A DNA stretch of 64,000 bases from Yoonia tamlensis (GCF_900115105.1 NZ_FOYP01000001.1:894097-958096); one strand, 5' to 3'. Numbered from the stretch's first letter, positions 36,129-46,219 are shown. The notes: generated by a model from the sequence alone, not told the origin. Program-made: numbers and translations.

Positions 36129-37568
36129 ATGTATATCGGGCTTGATTTGGGGACGTCCGGGCTAAAGGCCGTTCTGATCGACGATGCGCAATCCATTCTG
36201 GCAGAAGCCACAGCCCCTCTTGAGGCGGTGCGCCCCGAACCTGGGTGGTCAGAGCAGGCACCTGCGACATGGTTAGACGCTGCGGATGCGGCGATCCGCG
36301 CTTTGGCGGGACAAAAATCGCTGGAATCGGTGCGCGCCATTGGCTTGTCTGGTCAAATGCACGGGGCGACACTGCTTGATGCCGATGACGAGGTTTTGCG
36401 CCCTTGTATATTGTGGAATGACACGCGCGCGGCCGTCGAGGCGGCTGAATTGGACGCTGACCCGCAGTTTCGCGCACTGACAGGAAATATTGTATTTCCT
36501 GGCTTTACCGCGCCGAAACTAGTCTGGGTTGCCCGCAACGAGCCCGAGATTTTCGCCCGCGTCAAACGGGTGCTTTTGCCAAAAGATTATTTGCGGCTTT
36601 GGCTGACGGGCGAAGCGGTTGCCGAAATGTCCGACGCCGCTGGCACAAGCTGGTTTGATGTGGCCAAACGCGATTGGTCGGATGCATTGCTGGCAGCAAC
36701 AGGATTATCCCGCGATTACATGCCGCGCCTTGTCGAAGGCTCCGAAGTGTCCGGCACATTGCGCGCAGAACTGGCCAGCCGCTGGGGACTGCCCAAGGGT
36801 GTCGTTGTCGCAGGCGGTGGCGGCGATAATGCGGCCAGTGCCGTGGGCGTTGGCATCGTGAATGCGGGGGATGCGTTTGTATCACTTGGAACCTCGGGCG
36901 TATTATTTGCGGCCTCTGATGCTTACCAGCCCGATGCCGCAAGCGCCGTGCATACGTTTTGTCACGCCTTGCCTGACACTTGGCACCAGATGGGGGTGAT
37001 CTTAGCGGCCGCTGATGCACTGAACTGGTACGCCAATTCTGTTAAAACGCCGGCGGCGAAACTGACCGCTTCTTTGGGGGCTTTGCAGGCGCCAGCCCGT
37101 CCGCTTTTCCTGCCTTATCTAGGGGGTGAACGTACCCCCCACAATAACGCGGCCATTCGCGGCAGTTTCTTGCACCTTGACCACGCAACCGACCAACAAG
37201 CGATGACCCGCGCCGTTCTCGAAGGCGTAACCCACGCATTCCGCGACAATTTTGACGCGCTGACATCGACCGGCACGCAGATCAAACGGTTGATTGCAGT
37301 CGGCGGTGGATCGAAATCCGACTATTGGGTGCAGGCGATTGCGACATCGCTGGGCCTGCCTGTTGAACTGCCTGTCGCGGGTGATTTTGGTGGGGCCTTT
37401 GGTGCGGCGCGCCTTGGGCTGATGGCCGCAACAGGGGCGGGCGTTGAGATCGCGACCACCCCGAAGATCGACCGCATTATTGAACCTAATCTTGGGCTGG
37501 CAGACAGCTTTGCCGAGGCCCACGCACGTTACCGCGCCAGCTATGACGCATTGAAAGGACTGACATGA
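36129..37568 (+). CDS. xylB: Xylulokinase
   Basis: This is a 479-residue FGGY-family kinase: [18 protein letters not shown] (phosphate 1 loop), [23 protein letters not shown], a catalytic [14 protein letters not shown] region and [10 protein letters not shown] near the C-terminus. It phosphorylates D-xylulose to D-xylulose-5-phosphate for the pentose phosphate pathway. The ATG at 36129 has GGGGGG with 6-nt spacing; the ATG at 36123 directly abuts that run and is less likely. The stop overlaps the xylA start by 4 nt (ATGA). Expression is probably controlled by the divergent ROK repressor. Confidence 0.93.
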   Translation: MYIGLDLGTSGLKAVLIDDAQSILAEATAPLEAVRPEPGWSEQAPATWLDAADAAIRALAGQKSLESVRAIGLSGQMHGATLLDADDEVLRPCILWNDTRAAVEAAELDADPQFRALTGNIVFPGFTAPKLVWVARNEPEIFARVKRVLLPKDYLRLWLTGEAVAEMSDAAGTSWFDVAKRDWSDALLAATGLSRDYMPRLVEGSEVSGTLRAELASRWGLPKGVVVAGGGGDNAASAVGVGIVNAGDAFVSLGTSGVLFAASDAYQPDAASAVHTFCHALPDTWHQMGVILAAADALNWYANSVKTPAAKLTASLGALQAPARPLFLPYLGGERTPHNNAAIRGSFLHLDHATDQQAMTRAVLEGVTHAFRDNFDALTSTGTQIKRLIAVGGGSKSDYWVQAIATSLGLPVELPVAGDFGGAFGAARLGLMAATGAGVEIATTPKIDRIIEPNLGLADSFAEAHARYRASYDALKGLT

Positions 37569-38866
37569 CCGACTTTTTCCGCAATATCCCCGCCATCAAA
37601 TTCGAGGGGCCCAACACCGACAATGATTTTGCATTCCGGCATTACAATCCGGACGAAGTCATTATGGGCAAACCGATGAAAGACCATCTGCGGTTCGCCG
37701 CCGCCTATTGGCATTCATTTGCATGGCCGGGCGGTGACCCGTTTGGCGGGCAGACATTTGATCGCCCATGGTTTGGTGACACGATGGAAGCGGCCAAGCT
37801 CAAGGCTGATGTCGCGTTCGAGATGTTCCAGATTTTGAACGTGCCCTATTTCTGTTTCCACGACGCCGACGTGCGCCCCGAAGGCAATAGCTTTGCCGAG
37901 AACACGAAGAACCTCGAAGAAATCGTTGATTACTTTGCACAAAAGATGGACGAGACTGGGATAAAATTGCTGTGGGGAACGGCGAACCTGTTTTCGCACC
38001 GCCGCTTTATGTCGGGTGCCGCAACCAACCCTGATCCGGAAGTGTTTGCGTTTTCTGCCGCCACGATCAAAACCTGCATGGACGCGACCATGAAACTGGG
38101 CGGCGAAAACTATGTTCTTTGGGGTGGCCGCGAAGGGTACGAGACGCTGCTGAACACCGACATGGGCCGCGAACGCCAGCAGGCGGGCCGCATGTTGCAA
38201 ATGGTTGTCGATTATAAGCATAAGATGGGGTTCAAAGGCGCAATCCTGATCGAGCCAAAGCCACAAGAGCCAACAAAGCACCAGTATGACTATGATGTTG
38301 CGACTGTTTACGGGTTCCTTAAGGATTTTGGCCTAGAGGGCGAAGTGAAGATGAATATCGAGCAGGGTCACGCGATTCTGGCAGGGCATTCGTTTGAACA
38401 TGAACTGGCGGTTGCGCGTGAATTGGGTATTTTCGGTTCCATTGATATGAACCGAAATGATTACCAATCCGGCTGGGACACTGACCAGTTCCCCAACAAT
38501 GTGCCTGAAATGGCGCTGGCCTATTACGAGGTGCTGCGCGCAGGTGGCTTTACCACTGGCGGCACCAACTTTGACGCCAAACTGCGCCGTCAGTCACTGG
38601 ATGCCGAAGATCTGATCCTTGCGCATGTTGGCGGGATGGATGCTTGCGCGGCTGGCCTAAAAGCGGCGGCAGCGATGCTGGAAGATGGCAAGTTGGAAGC
38701 GGCGCGCGATGCGCGCTACGCGGGCTGGGACACGGATGCGGGCAAGGGCCTGTTGAACAGTGATCTGGATAGCATTACCGCGTCCGTTCAGGCCAATAAC
38801 ATCAACCCCGAACCTATCTCGGGCCGTCAGGAACGGCTTGAAAACCTTGTGAACCGCTACCTTTAA
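37565..38866 (+). CDS. xylA: Xylose isomerase
   Basis: The 433-residue TIM-barrel enzyme converts D-xylose to D-xylulose. Conserved features are [29 protein letters not shown] (catalytic His and metal-adjacent Asp), [44 protein letters not shown], and GSIDMNRND. The metal-site block reads [17 protein letters not shown], where most class II enzymes have NIEANHATLAGH; the ligands Glu and His are kept. It is coupled to xylB by ATGA. No xylose transporter lies in the window. Two hairpins follow the stop. Confidence 0.95.
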   Translation: MTDFFRNIPAIKFEGPNTDNDFAFRHYNPDEVIMGKPMKDHLRFAAAYWHSFAWPGGDPFGGQTFDRPWFGDTMEAAKLKADVAFEMFQILNVPYFCFHDADVRPEGNSFAENTKNLEEIVDYFAQKMDETGIKLLWGTANLFSHRRFMSGAATNPDPEVFAFSAATIKTCMDATMKLGGENYVLWGGREGYETLLNTDMGRERQQAGRMLQMVVDYKHKMGFKGAILIEPKPQEPTKHQYDYDVATVYGFLKDFGLEGEVKMNIEQGHAILAGHSFEHELAVARELGIFGSIDMNRNDYQSGWDTDQFPNNVPEMALAYYEVLRAGGFTTGGTNFDAKLRRQSLDAEDLILAHVGGMDACAAGLKAAAAMLEDGKLEAARDARYAGWDTDAGKGLLNSDLDSITASVQANNINPEPISGRQERLENLVNRYL

Positions 38867-38887
38867 GCGGTGTCAAAAAACGGCGCT

Positions 38888-38935
38888 TGCCCCTTTGGGG
38901 CAGGCTGCCTAACCTGTGGCGCAAAACCACAGGTT
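38888..38935 (+). terminator. Two hairpins after xylA
   Basis: The first stem is TGCCCC-TTT-GGGGCA (38888-38902). The second is a perfect 9-bp stem AACCTGTGG-N7-CCACAGGTT (38911-38935), followed by TCCTTTC. Together they are a likely terminator of xylBA. The second hairpin covers GTG 38916, which argues against using that codon as the start of the next gene. Confidence 0.6.
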
Positions 38936-38942
38936 TCCTTTC

Positions 38943-39896
38943 GTGATCAGCACCCTTTTCAAGACAATTGGCCGGCCGTATCTGGATGTGACCCTGAGGT
39001 CGGGGCCGGATATGCGCGTGCGGATCATTGAACGGCCCGGTCGCTGGATGGATGACGCGCAGCTTGCGGCGTTGTCAGCGGATTTGCGCCACATTGCCGC
39101 GCGCACGTTAGACGCGGGCAGCCTGACATATGGCGTTTTTGCGGGCGATGCCGAGCGGATGAAACAGGTGGTGATCACCCTTGTCAGCCGCGCCGACGGC
39201 ACCCCTATCGCGTTCAACGCGCTGGCGATCATGACGCTTGCGACAAAACCCGCCCCGACCGAAGTATTGCACCTTGGGCTTGTCATGGTTGACCCCATTG
39301 AGCGGTCAAAAAATCTGTCTTGGGTGCTGTATGGGCTGACCTGTTTTCTGATCTTTTTCCGGCGGCAGTTTCGGCCAATCTGGATTTCAAACGTGACCCA
39401 AGTGCCTGCCGTTGTGGGCATGGTCGCGCAGATGTTTTCCAACGTCTGGCCGCAACCGGATGGGGGGCGGCGGACGCTGAACCATCTGTTGTTTGCGCGC
39501 CAGATCATGGCGCGCCATCGTGACGTGTTCGGGGTCGGGCCAGATGCTGGTTTTGACGAAGAAAGATTTGTGATTACAGGTGCTTATACGGGCGGTTCCG
39601 ATGATCTGAAAAAAACATGGGATGCAGCCCCCAAGCATCGCGATGCGCGGTTCAACGACTTTTGCGCCGCCACATTGGATTACGAACGCGGCGATGATGT
39701 GATCCAGCTGGGGCAGATGGATCTGGCCGCGATGCGCAAATATTTGCGCCGTGAAGTTCCGAAATCGGCGGTCTTTGCACTGCTTTTGACAGGTGGGTTG
39801 GTGGCGCTGCGGCGGATCATTCTGCCCGCTGTTCATTGGGCGGATAGCGGCAGACAGTGGAAAACCTTGCGCCCCTATAAGGGGGCGGGTCAATGA
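38943..39896 (+). CDS. Unknown protein, possible GNAT-like acyltransferase fold
   Basis: The product is 317 residues if GTG 38943 is used; a GTG at 38916 is in frame but lies in the terminator stem. I do not recognise a family with certainty. The stretch FNALAIMTLATKPAPTEVLHLGLVMVDPIERSKNLSW has the order seen in N-acetyltransferase cores (strand, HLGLV-type strand, then a VxPxxRS loop), so a GNAT-like fold is possible. A hydrophobic segment near the C-terminus (SAVFALLLTGGLVALRRIIL) suggests membrane attachment. Its stop overlaps the next gene by 4 nt, so the two unknown genes are coupled. Confidence 0.6.
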   Translation: MISTLFKTIGRPYLDVTLRSGPDMRVRIIERPGRWMDDAQLAALSADLRHIAARTLDAGSLTYGVFAGDAERMKQVVITLVSRADGTPIAFNALAIMTLATKPAPTEVLHLGLVMVDPIERSKNLSWVLYGLTCFLIFFRRQFRPIWISNVTQVPAVVGMVAQMFSNVWPQPDGGRRTLNHLLFARQIMARHRDVFGVGPDAGFDEERFVITGAYTGGSDDLKKTWDAAPKHRDARFNDFCAATLDYERGDDVIQLGQMDLAAMRKYLRREVPKSAVFALLLTGGLVALRRIILPAVHWADSGRQWKTLRPYKGAGQ

Positions 39897-41110
39897 CCCA
39901 ATCCGCCACAGATCTGACGCAGCTTTGCATGTCACTGGCCGCGATCTTGGGGCTTGTGACCTTGCAGATGGTCCTGCTGCGCCGCGATCGGCATGACCCG
40001 ATCAACCGGCGGTTTTTGTTTTGCCTGCGCATCACGATGCTCTTGTTTATCGGGCGGGTGGCTGTGGCCGTGACAGGCGTGCAGGGCTTTCGGGTGCTTG
40101 TGCTTTTGGGGGCGGCGTTTATCCCGCTCGCGGCCTTGCTATTGACCGAAGGGCTGCTGCGCCGCCACGCGCCCCCCATCGCCAAAACGATTGTCGGTGC
40201 GGGCACCGCCATCTTTGTTGTTAGTGCATTCTGGTACGGCAGCGGGATTGATCCGCTGCGGCTTTACCTGCTGTTGGGGTTTCAGCTTTGCGGGTTCTTT
40301 ATCGCGGGTTGGTTGATTATGCGGCGCGACCGCGCCAGCCTGTCGGCCAGTGAAAACACAACCGCCACGCGGATAGCACTGTCGCTTTTGCTGTTTATCC
40401 CCTTGGCCACAAGCGATTTTTTGATGGGTGTGCTGGGCCTGCCGATCCAGTTTTCGGCGCTTGGTGTGCTGATCATGTGCTGGCTTGCGATCGGGCTGGG
40501 CCGGTCACAAATCGGGCACCGTGTGGTGATTGTGAATTTTGTGGTCATGGTGCTGGCTGCCGGTCTTGTTGCCGCATTGGTCGGCGCAATTGCGCAGCTT
40601 GACCGCGACGGGGTGTTGCTGTGCGGGGCCGTGATGATGACGGCGCTGTTGCTCGTGGCGATCCTGAACGACGCGCGCAGCCTGCGCTCCGAAGAGCAAT
40701 CTTTGGGCTTGCTGCAGTATCTGGCCAAATCGCAAACCAATGATCCGATTGCGTTTTTGCGTGACCTGCGCCTGCATCCGCTTGTGGAGGGGGCGGCGAT
40801 GATCAGCCGCAAAAGCCTTGCGCAATTGCAGGACGCCACGCTGGACCAGATATTCGCGGCGGCACCGGTACTGCGCCGCGCCGATCCGCCCGCTCTTGGG
40901 GCCTTGGCGGATGATCATATTGCACATCTATTTGACAGCTATAGCGCCACGCATGTGATTATGGTCGCAAAATCGCCGCGCGTGTTGATTGCGCTTGCGA
41001 TGCCATCGCTGCATGCCTCACCTTTGGCGGAAACGGAACTGCAGGTCGTGCAGCGAATGGCCGCGCTGATGGCCGAACAGACAGACCAAAGGGGCAGGGA
41101 CCATGAATGA
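39893..41110 (+). CDS. Polytopic membrane protein of unknown function
   Basis: This 405-residue protein has seven or eight predicted helices in the first 260 residues (arranged like 7TM sensor inputs) and a soluble C-terminal part of about 130 residues (SLGLLQYLAKSQTNDPIAFL, then a helical tail). I find no kinase, GGDEF or HAMP motif, so it is not an obvious signalling enzyme. It is translationally coupled to the gene before (ATGA at 39893) and overlaps the glycerate kinase gene by 8 nt. Role unknown; the architecture could be that of a membrane receptor lacking an output domain. Confidence 0.68.
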   Translation: MTQSATDLTQLCMSLAAILGLVTLQMVLLRRDRHDPINRRFLFCLRITMLLFIGRVAVAVTGVQGFRVLVLLGAAFIPLAALLLTEGLLRRHAPPIAKTIVGAGTAIFVVSAFWYGSGIDPLRLYLLLGFQLCGFFIAGWLIMRRDRASLSASENTTATRIALSLLLFIPLATSDFLMGVLGLPIQFSALGVLIMCWLAIGLGRSQIGHRVVIVNFVVMVLAAGLVAALVGAIAQLDRDGVLLCGAVMMTALLLVAILNDARSLRSEEQSLGLLQYLAKSQTNDPIAFLRDLRLHPLVEGAAMISRKSLAQLQDATLDQIFAAAPVLRRADPPALGALADDHIAHLFDSYSATHVIMVAKSPRVLIALAMPSLHASPLAETELQVVQRMAALMAEQTDQRGRDHE

Positions 41111-42290
41111 AACACGCGCACAGGCGCAGGGCATTTTTCAAGCAGGCGTTGCCGCCGCTGACCCCTATGCGGCCGTTGCAGGCGCGCTGGACGGCATCAC
41201 GCACCCCGCGCTGATCATCGCGGTGGGTAAGGCTGCACGCAAAATGGCCAAGGCGGCATTGGACCGCTTTGCGGATGTGCCATGCATGGTCGTGACCAAC
41301 TATGAAAACGCGGGCGAATTGCGGGGCGCGCAGGTTTTTCCCGCGGGTCATCCCGTGCCCGATCAAAACGGCGCAGATGCGGCACAGGCAGTGATTACAG
41401 CGCTTCATGCATCGGACGGTCCGGTGCTTGCGCTGATATCAGGTGGCGGCTCCGCGCTGTTGCCTGCACCTGCGGCTGGGGTTTCCTTGGCGGAAAAGGC
41501 ACAGGTCAATGCGGCACTGCTGGGTGCGGGGCTTGATATTACGGCGATGAATTTGGTGCGCCAGCAGTTGTCAGACTTGAAAGGCGGCGGTTTTTTGCGC
41601 CATGCAAGCCCGCAAAATGTAACCGCGCTGATCCTGTCGGATGTGATTGGCGATGATCTGGCGGCCATTGCCAGCGGCCCCACGGTCGGCCCGATTGGCA
41701 CCGCAGCACAAGCCGTTGCAACGCTGAAATCCGCAAATATCTGGGATGCGATGCCGCAAAGCGTGCGCGCGCATCTGTTGCGCGACGGCGCGCCGGACAG
41801 CCTGCCAGAGGCGCGTAATATCCTTGTCGGTTCAAACGCGCAGAGCGTGGCCGCAATGGCGCTCGCCGCGCCTGGCGCCCATGTGATCGCCACACCAGTT
41901 GAAGGCGATGTCGCGGACGCGGCGCAGCTGATCTGCGACAATGTCAAAAAAGGCGTCACCGTCTGGGGCGGCGAGACAACCGTGGTGATCAAAGGCACAG
42001 GATCCGGCGGGCGCAATCAAGAACTGGCGCTGCGTATCGCGCAAGAGGCGGCCAAGCGTGGCTGGAAAGATTTCACATGCCTGCAAGGCGGCAGCGACGG
42101 GCGCGACGGGCCGACAGATGCCGCGGGCGGCATCGTAGATCAGGATACATTGGCGAAAATCGACGGGCTGTCACAGCTTCTTGATAATAACGACAGCTAT
42201 GCCGCCCTTGCGCAGGCGGGTGATTTGCTGCTGACTGAGGCCACGGGCACCAATGTCGCCGATCTCGGGGTGATGATCTGGCGCGATTGA
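41103..42290 (+). CDS. Glycerate kinase (MOFRL family, glycerate 2-kinase type)
   Basis: The 395-residue enzyme phosphorylates glycerate with ATP. N-terminal DUF4147 blocks: IIAVGKAARKMAKAAL, FPAGHPVPDQNG, LISGGGSALLPAPA, and MNLVRQQLSDLKGGG with LILSDVIGDDLAAIASGPTV. The C-terminal MOFRL domain: WGGETTVVIKGTGSGGRNQE and GSDGRDGPTDAAGGIVD. The start ATG at 41103 has AGGGACC just before it and overlaps the previous gene by 8 nt. In Rhodobacterales it serves glyoxylate or sugar-acid catabolism. The link to the membrane protein and the EEP lipoprotein around it is unexplained. Confidence 0.92.
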   Translation: MNETRAQAQGIFQAGVAAADPYAAVAGALDGITHPALIIAVGKAARKMAKAALDRFADVPCMVVTNYENAGELRGAQVFPAGHPVPDQNGADAAQAVITALHASDGPVLALISGGGSALLPAPAAGVSLAEKAQVNAALLGAGLDITAMNLVRQQLSDLKGGGFLRHASPQNVTALILSDVIGDDLAAIASGPTVGPIGTAAQAVATLKSANIWDAMPQSVRAHLLRDGAPDSLPEARNILVGSNAQSVAAMALAAPGAHVIATPVEGDVADAAQLICDNVKKGVTVWGGETTVVIKGTGSGGRNQELALRIAQEAAKRGWKDFTCLQGGSDGRDGPTDAAGGIVDQDTLAKIDGLSQLLDNNDSYAALAQAGDLLLTEATGTNVADLGVMIWRD

Positions 42291-42310
42291 CGCGCAACAA
42301 AGGATGCAAT

Positions 42311-43219
42311 GTGAAACGGGTTTTTGGGATATGCGCGACCGTTCTTTTGCTGCTGGCGACAACAGCTTGCGTGCAAATTCTGCGCAACTCCGGCGAGGAA
42401 ACGGCGGCACGCGGCCCCGCAGATAGTCTGCGATTTGCCACGTTGAATGTGCATTATATTATCCTTGGCCGTGAAACAGGTGCCTGGTCGGTCGGCGATT
42501 GGGAACGGCGCAAAGCCCCGCTTGATGCCGCGTTCAAGGATGTCGCGGCGGATGTGTTTGCGTTTCAAGAAATGGAAAGCTTTGCGCGGGGCAGTGACGG
42601 CGACACCAATCTTGCGCGCGATTGGCTGCTGGACCAGAACCCTGCATACCGCGCCGCTGCGGTCGGCGACTGGCGCGCATTTCCGTCGACGCAGCCGATC
42701 TTTTTCCGCGCGGACCGGCTGGCGGTTGTGGATCAAGGCTGGTTCTTTTTCTCGGACACGCCGGATGTGATCTATTCGCGCACGTTTAACGGATCATGGC
42801 CCGCTTTTGCGTCATGGGCACAGTTTGAAACCCGTGACGGGCAGCGGTTTCGTGTGATCAACGTGCATTTCGAATATAAAAGTCGCAGCAACCGGATACT
42901 GTCGGCAGAACTGGTCGTAGACCGGATGGCGCCGTGGATTGAAGCGGGCGAAAATATAGTGCTGATCGGTGATATCAATGCCCGTCACGGCGCACGCACC
43001 CAAGACATATTGGCAGCCGCTGGGTTGCAGTTTGCACCGGTTGCGGGCGCGACATACCACTTTAACCGCGGATTAAACCTGTTTGGGGCGATTGATCACA
43101 TCGGGGTCACGCAAAACATGAATATCGTCGGTCATCCTGTTGTTTTACGAAATAAATACTTGAATGAATGGCCCTCTGATCACTATCCGGTTTACGCGGA
43201 TTTCAGGTTTGCAGAATGA
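42311..43219 (+). CDS. Lipoprotein with endonuclease/exonuclease/phosphatase domain
   Basis: The 302-residue protein starts at GTG 42311 (AAGGA 7 nt upstream) with a lipoprotein signal ending LLLLATTAC. The mature part is an EEP domain: RFATLNVHYI, DVFAFQEMES (catalytic Glu), VINVHFEYKS, VLIGDINARHG and WPSDHYPVYADF with the terminal Ser-Asp-His. It is probably an outer-membrane or periplasmic phosphodiesterase, acting on nucleic acids or phospho-alcohols. It lies 20 nt after the glycerate kinase gene and is the last gene of the coupled unit from 38943. The start of the longer frame (TTG 42287) overlaps the previous stop and lacks a ribosome site. Confidence 0.83.
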   Translation: MKRVFGICATVLLLLATTACVQILRNSGEETAARGPADSLRFATLNVHYIILGRETGAWSVGDWERRKAPLDAAFKDVAADVFAFQEMESFARGSDGDTNLARDWLLDQNPAYRAAAVGDWRAFPSTQPIFFRADRLAVVDQGWFFFSDTPDVIYSRTFNGSWPAFASWAQFETRDGQRFRVINVHFEYKSRSNRILSAELVVDRMAPWIEAGENIVLIGDINARHGARTQDILAAAGLQFAPVAGATYHFNRGLNLFGAIDHIGVTQNMNIVGHPVVLRNKYLNEWPSDHYPVYADFRFAE

Positions 43220-43294
43220 CAAATTGACTGCGCGTCTGGCGTTGATCCGAACAAATTGATAAGAGCACGACACCTTTCAATGATCGCGGTGTGA

Positions 43295-44308
43295 ATGAAC
43301 ATGGGTAACAAAATGACAGCGGCAAATTTGCGCCGTGCAGGTCGCCTTTCTGTCGCGCCGATGATGGACTGGACGGATCGGCATTGCCGCTATTTGCACA
43401 GGCTGATGTCGCGCCATGCCCTGCTTTATACGGAAATGGTAACGGCCCCTGCGGTGATCCACGGGGATCGCGACCGGCTGTTGGGCTTTGATCCGGCCGA
43501 GCATCCGGTCGCGTTGCAATTGGGCGGGTCGGACCCTGCCCAATTGGCCGAGGCCGCGCGGATCGCGGCGGATTACGGTTATGACGAGATTAACCTAAAC
43601 TGTGGCTGCCCGTCAGACCGCGTGCAATCGGGACGTTTTGGCGCTGTTTTGATGGAAGATCCGGCGCTAGTGGCTGACTGCTGCGCTGCGATGATGCGGG
43701 CGGTCGACGTGCCCGTTACGGTAAAATGCCGGATCGGCGTCGATGATCAAGAGCCGGCAATGATCCTGCCCGATTTTCTGGCGCGGGTTTCGGCGGCAGG
43801 TGTCGACCATTTCATCATTCATGCGCGCAAAGCATGGCTGCAAGGGCTGAGCCCCAAAGAAAACCGCGATATTCCGCCGCTGGATTATGATCTTGTTGTG
43901 GAAATGAAGGGCATGTTTCCAGGGCTGAATTTGGCAATCAACGGCGGCATTGCAACCTTGGATGACGCGCAGGCGCTGCTGGATAGGGGGCTAGACGGGG
44001 CGATGATCGGGCGCGCCGCCTATCACACGCCTAGTGATATCCTGCTGGACGCGGATGCGCGGATTTTTGGGTCAGGCATGGCCCGCAATCCCTCAGAGAT
44101 CGTGCATCTGATGCTCCCCTATATTGAAGCGCATCTGGTCAACGGTGGTCGCTTGGGACAGGTAACGCGGCACATGCTGGGCCTGTTTCAGGGACGCCCC
44201 GGCGCGCGCGGCTGGCGAAGGCATCTGTCAGAAAACGTTCATGAAAACGGGGCAGGGCCGCAGGTTGTACTTGACGCGCTTGCCCATGTGACCGCGCAGG
44301 CGGCTTAG
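43295..44308 (+). CDS. dusA: tRNA-dihydrouridine synthase A
   Basis: The 337-residue flavoenzyme reduces uridines 20/20a in the tRNA D-loop. Clear DusA blocks are RLSVAPMMDWTDRHCRYLHR (DusA has the DWTDRH signature), YTEMVTAPAVIHGDR, ALQLGGSDPAQLAEAA, NLNCGCPSDRVQSGRFGAVLM with the catalytic Cys, KCRIGVDD, HARKAWLQGLSPKENRDIPPL and GRAAYHTP. The start may be ATG 43295 or the later ATG 43313, which has a slightly better ribosome site. Transcribed alone or with the TSUP gene 8 nt downstream. Confidence 0.93.
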   Translation: MNMGNKMTAANLRRAGRLSVAPMMDWTDRHCRYLHRLMSRHALLYTEMVTAPAVIHGDRDRLLGFDPAEHPVALQLGGSDPAQLAEAARIAADYGYDEINLNCGCPSDRVQSGRFGAVLMEDPALVADCCAAMMRAVDVPVTVKCRIGVDDQEPAMILPDFLARVSAAGVDHFIIHARKAWLQGLSPKENRDIPPLDYDLVVEMKGMFPGLNLAINGGIATLDDAQALLDRGLDGAMIGRAAYHTPSDILLDADARIFGSGMARNPSEIVHLMLPYIEAHLVNGGRLGQVTRHMLGLFQGRPGARGWRRHLSENVHENGAGPQVVLDALAHVTAQAA

Positions 44309-44316
44309 GAAATCCC

Positions 44317-45135
44317 ATGCATGATATGACACTTTTGCTAAGCCTTGGCGCGCTTTTGCTTGTGGTTGGTGCCTTTGCCGGTGTTCTGGCAGGACTATTG
44401 GGCGTTGGCGGCGGGATTATTCTGGTGCCGGCGTTCTATTATGTCTTTGGTGTGATGGGTTATGACAGCCCGCAGTTGATGCAGCTTTGCCTTGGCACGT
44501 CGCTGGCGACGATCATTGTCACCTCTGTCCGGTCGGTTATGTCGCACAACAAGAAGGGCGCGGTCGATTGGGAAATTCTTAAGACATGGGCGCCTGGCAT
44601 CGTTGTCGGGGCCTTGATTGGCGTGACGGTTGCGGCGTCGCTGCGATCAACCGCGTTGCAAGGCATCTTTGGCGTTCTGGCGATTATTGTCGGGCTTTAC
44701 ATGACCTTTGGGCAAAGCCATTGGCGGCTTGGCCCGCAGATGCCGACAGGCGCCAAGCGCGCGGGTCTTTCCCCTGTACTGGGTTTTTTGTCGGTGTTGA
44801 TGGGCATTGGTGGCGGATCATTCGGGGTGCCGGTGATGTCGCTGTTCGGGGTACAAATCCATCGGGCGGTGGCAACCGCGGCGGGCTTTGGCGTTTTGAT
44901 AGCTGTGCCTTCCGTTGCGGGGTTTTTGCTGGTTGATCAACAGGTTGCGCCACCGTTTACAATCGGGGCCGTCAATTTTGTGGCGTTTTTCCTGATCATC
45001 GCGATGACATTGATCACGGCCCCATGGGGGGCAGCGCTGGCGCATCGGCTTGATCCGAAACCGCTCAAGCGGACATTCGGCATTTTTCTGACATTGGTTG
45101 CGCTGAACATGTTGCGCAAGGCGCTTGGCTGGTAG
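44317..45135 (+). CDS. TSUP-family transporter (sulfite exporter TauE/SafE-like)
   Basis: The 272-residue inner-membrane protein has eight predicted helices and the two inverted repeat signatures of TSUP: GAFAGVLAGLLGVGGGIILVP near residue 18 and LMGIGGGSFGVPVMS near residue 167. Members export organosulfur anions such as sulfite or sulfoacetate. The substrate here is not deducible. It begins 8 nt after dusA, likely in one transcript, and its TAG directly abuts the stop of the next minus-strand gene. Confidence 0.88.
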   Translation: MHDMTLLLSLGALLLVVGAFAGVLAGLLGVGGGIILVPAFYYVFGVMGYDSPQLMQLCLGTSLATIIVTSVRSVMSHNKKGAVDWEILKTWAPGIVVGALIGVTVAASLRSTALQGIFGVLAIIVGLYMTFGQSHWRLGPQMPTGAKRAGLSPVLGFLSVLMGIGGGSFGVPVMSLFGVQIHRAVATAAGFGVLIAVPSVAGFLLVDQQVAPPFTIGAVNFVAFFLIIAMTLITAPWGAALAHRLDPKPLKRTFGIFLTLVALNMLRKALGW

Positions 45136-46164
45136 CTACCAGATCGTCAATAACCGCTGTGCCAGACGTGGCATGCGCGCCCGCGCCCGTGCTTTTTCAT
45201 AAAGCGCATCTTTGCGGTCGCGATCATAGGCGCAGATTTGCGCCGCATCGGTAAAGTGGATGACGCTAAGATCGACATCATCGCCATCGACATCCAGATA
45301 GCCGTGTTCGGGGAATACTATCCCGTATTGCTGATGCAACCACGCAAGATCAGGCGCCGCCCAATTGCGCAACGAACGCGCCGCATGCGGATGCAAGACC
45401 ACGGGTGTCGCACCTGCAAGCCGCGCATCCAGATGGATAATCTGCCTGACCAGAACATCCGGATCAATCGTATCGTCCAGCCGACCATGCTGGCGGTCAA
45501 CTAGCAGGGCGATTGCCTCTGCGGACAATGGGTGGCGGGCAGAGCTGCGCGGCCGCAGCAAGCGCTGCTTGTCAAATCGCGGCAGGTGATGTGCAAAGAA
45601 GTCGTCAACAATGCTGTTTTGGGTCAGTACGGTTTCGGAAAATACCGCGAGCGAGATCGCCCCGCTCCAGCCTTGCGAAAGCGGGGCAATACGTTCCTTG
45701 ATCCGCGTGCGCGAGGGGGCGATCATATCGCGGTTGTGCGACAAGCGGTGTTGCAACAACTGCACGAAATAGGCGTCTGGCGCGCGCAAATAGGCGACGA
45801 TTTTTTTGTTGCCCGCGATAAAGCTGGTCATGGCATCAAAATGCGCCACGGTCTGCGGGGTTAGCTGTTTGAAATAATGGCGGTTGCTGACAACAACTGT
45901 TTGGCAAGGTAGGGCGTTTAGGCGCGATGCGATCCGGTCCCAATGGTCGGGCTTGGGCAGGCTTTGGGGGGCGCTTGTATCGCTGGGCGCAACCATTTTG
46001 GTTTCATAGCCAAGCATGAATTTTTCGCGGTTTTCGGATGCAAATTTTGGGAAATAGATGTCGCTATCGCTCAGAACCTTGCGTGATGCGATCAATGTGT
46101 CTTGCAATAAAACAGCGTCGGTGTACCTGTGCCCGATGTGGATCAAGAGTTCATCCGCTGTCAT
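45136..46164 (-). CDS. Divergent sulfotransferase-like protein
   Basis: The 342-residue protein starts at ATG 46164; the TTG at 46176 is the only longer choice. The opening ELLIHIGHRYTDAVLLQDTLIAS sits where sulfotransferase-like proteins of Rhodobacterales have LHIGTHKTGTTSIQ, but the phosphosulfate-binding KTGT residues are not kept (HRYTDAV). Later blocks such as KIVAYLRAPDAYFVQLLQHRL resemble the RxPxxxxxSxY region that contacts the 3'-phosphate of PAPS. I infer a sulfotransferase fold with altered donor binding, perhaps inactive or using another donor. It converges on the TSUP gene. Confidence 0.55.
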   Translation of the reverse strand: MTADELLIHIGHRYTDAVLLQDTLIASRKVLSDSDIYFPKFASENREKFMLGYETKMVAPSDTSAPQSLPKPDHWDRIASRLNALPCQTVVVSNRHYFKQLTPQTVAHFDAMTSFIAGNKKIVAYLRAPDAYFVQLLQHRLSHNRDMIAPSRTRIKERIAPLSQGWSGAISLAVFSETVLTQNSIVDDFFAHHLPRFDKQRLLRPRSSARHPLSAEAIALLVDRQHGRLDDTIDPDVLVRQIIHLDARLAGATPVVLHPHAARSLRNWAAPDLAWLHQQYGIVFPEHGYLDVDGDDVDLSVIHFTDAAQICAYDRDRKDALYEKARARARMPRLAQRLLTIW

Positions 46165-46219
46165 TTGAAACGCCAAAAAGATATTTCGTTAAGGACTCGT
46201 AGTGTGGCGCAAGCCTGCG

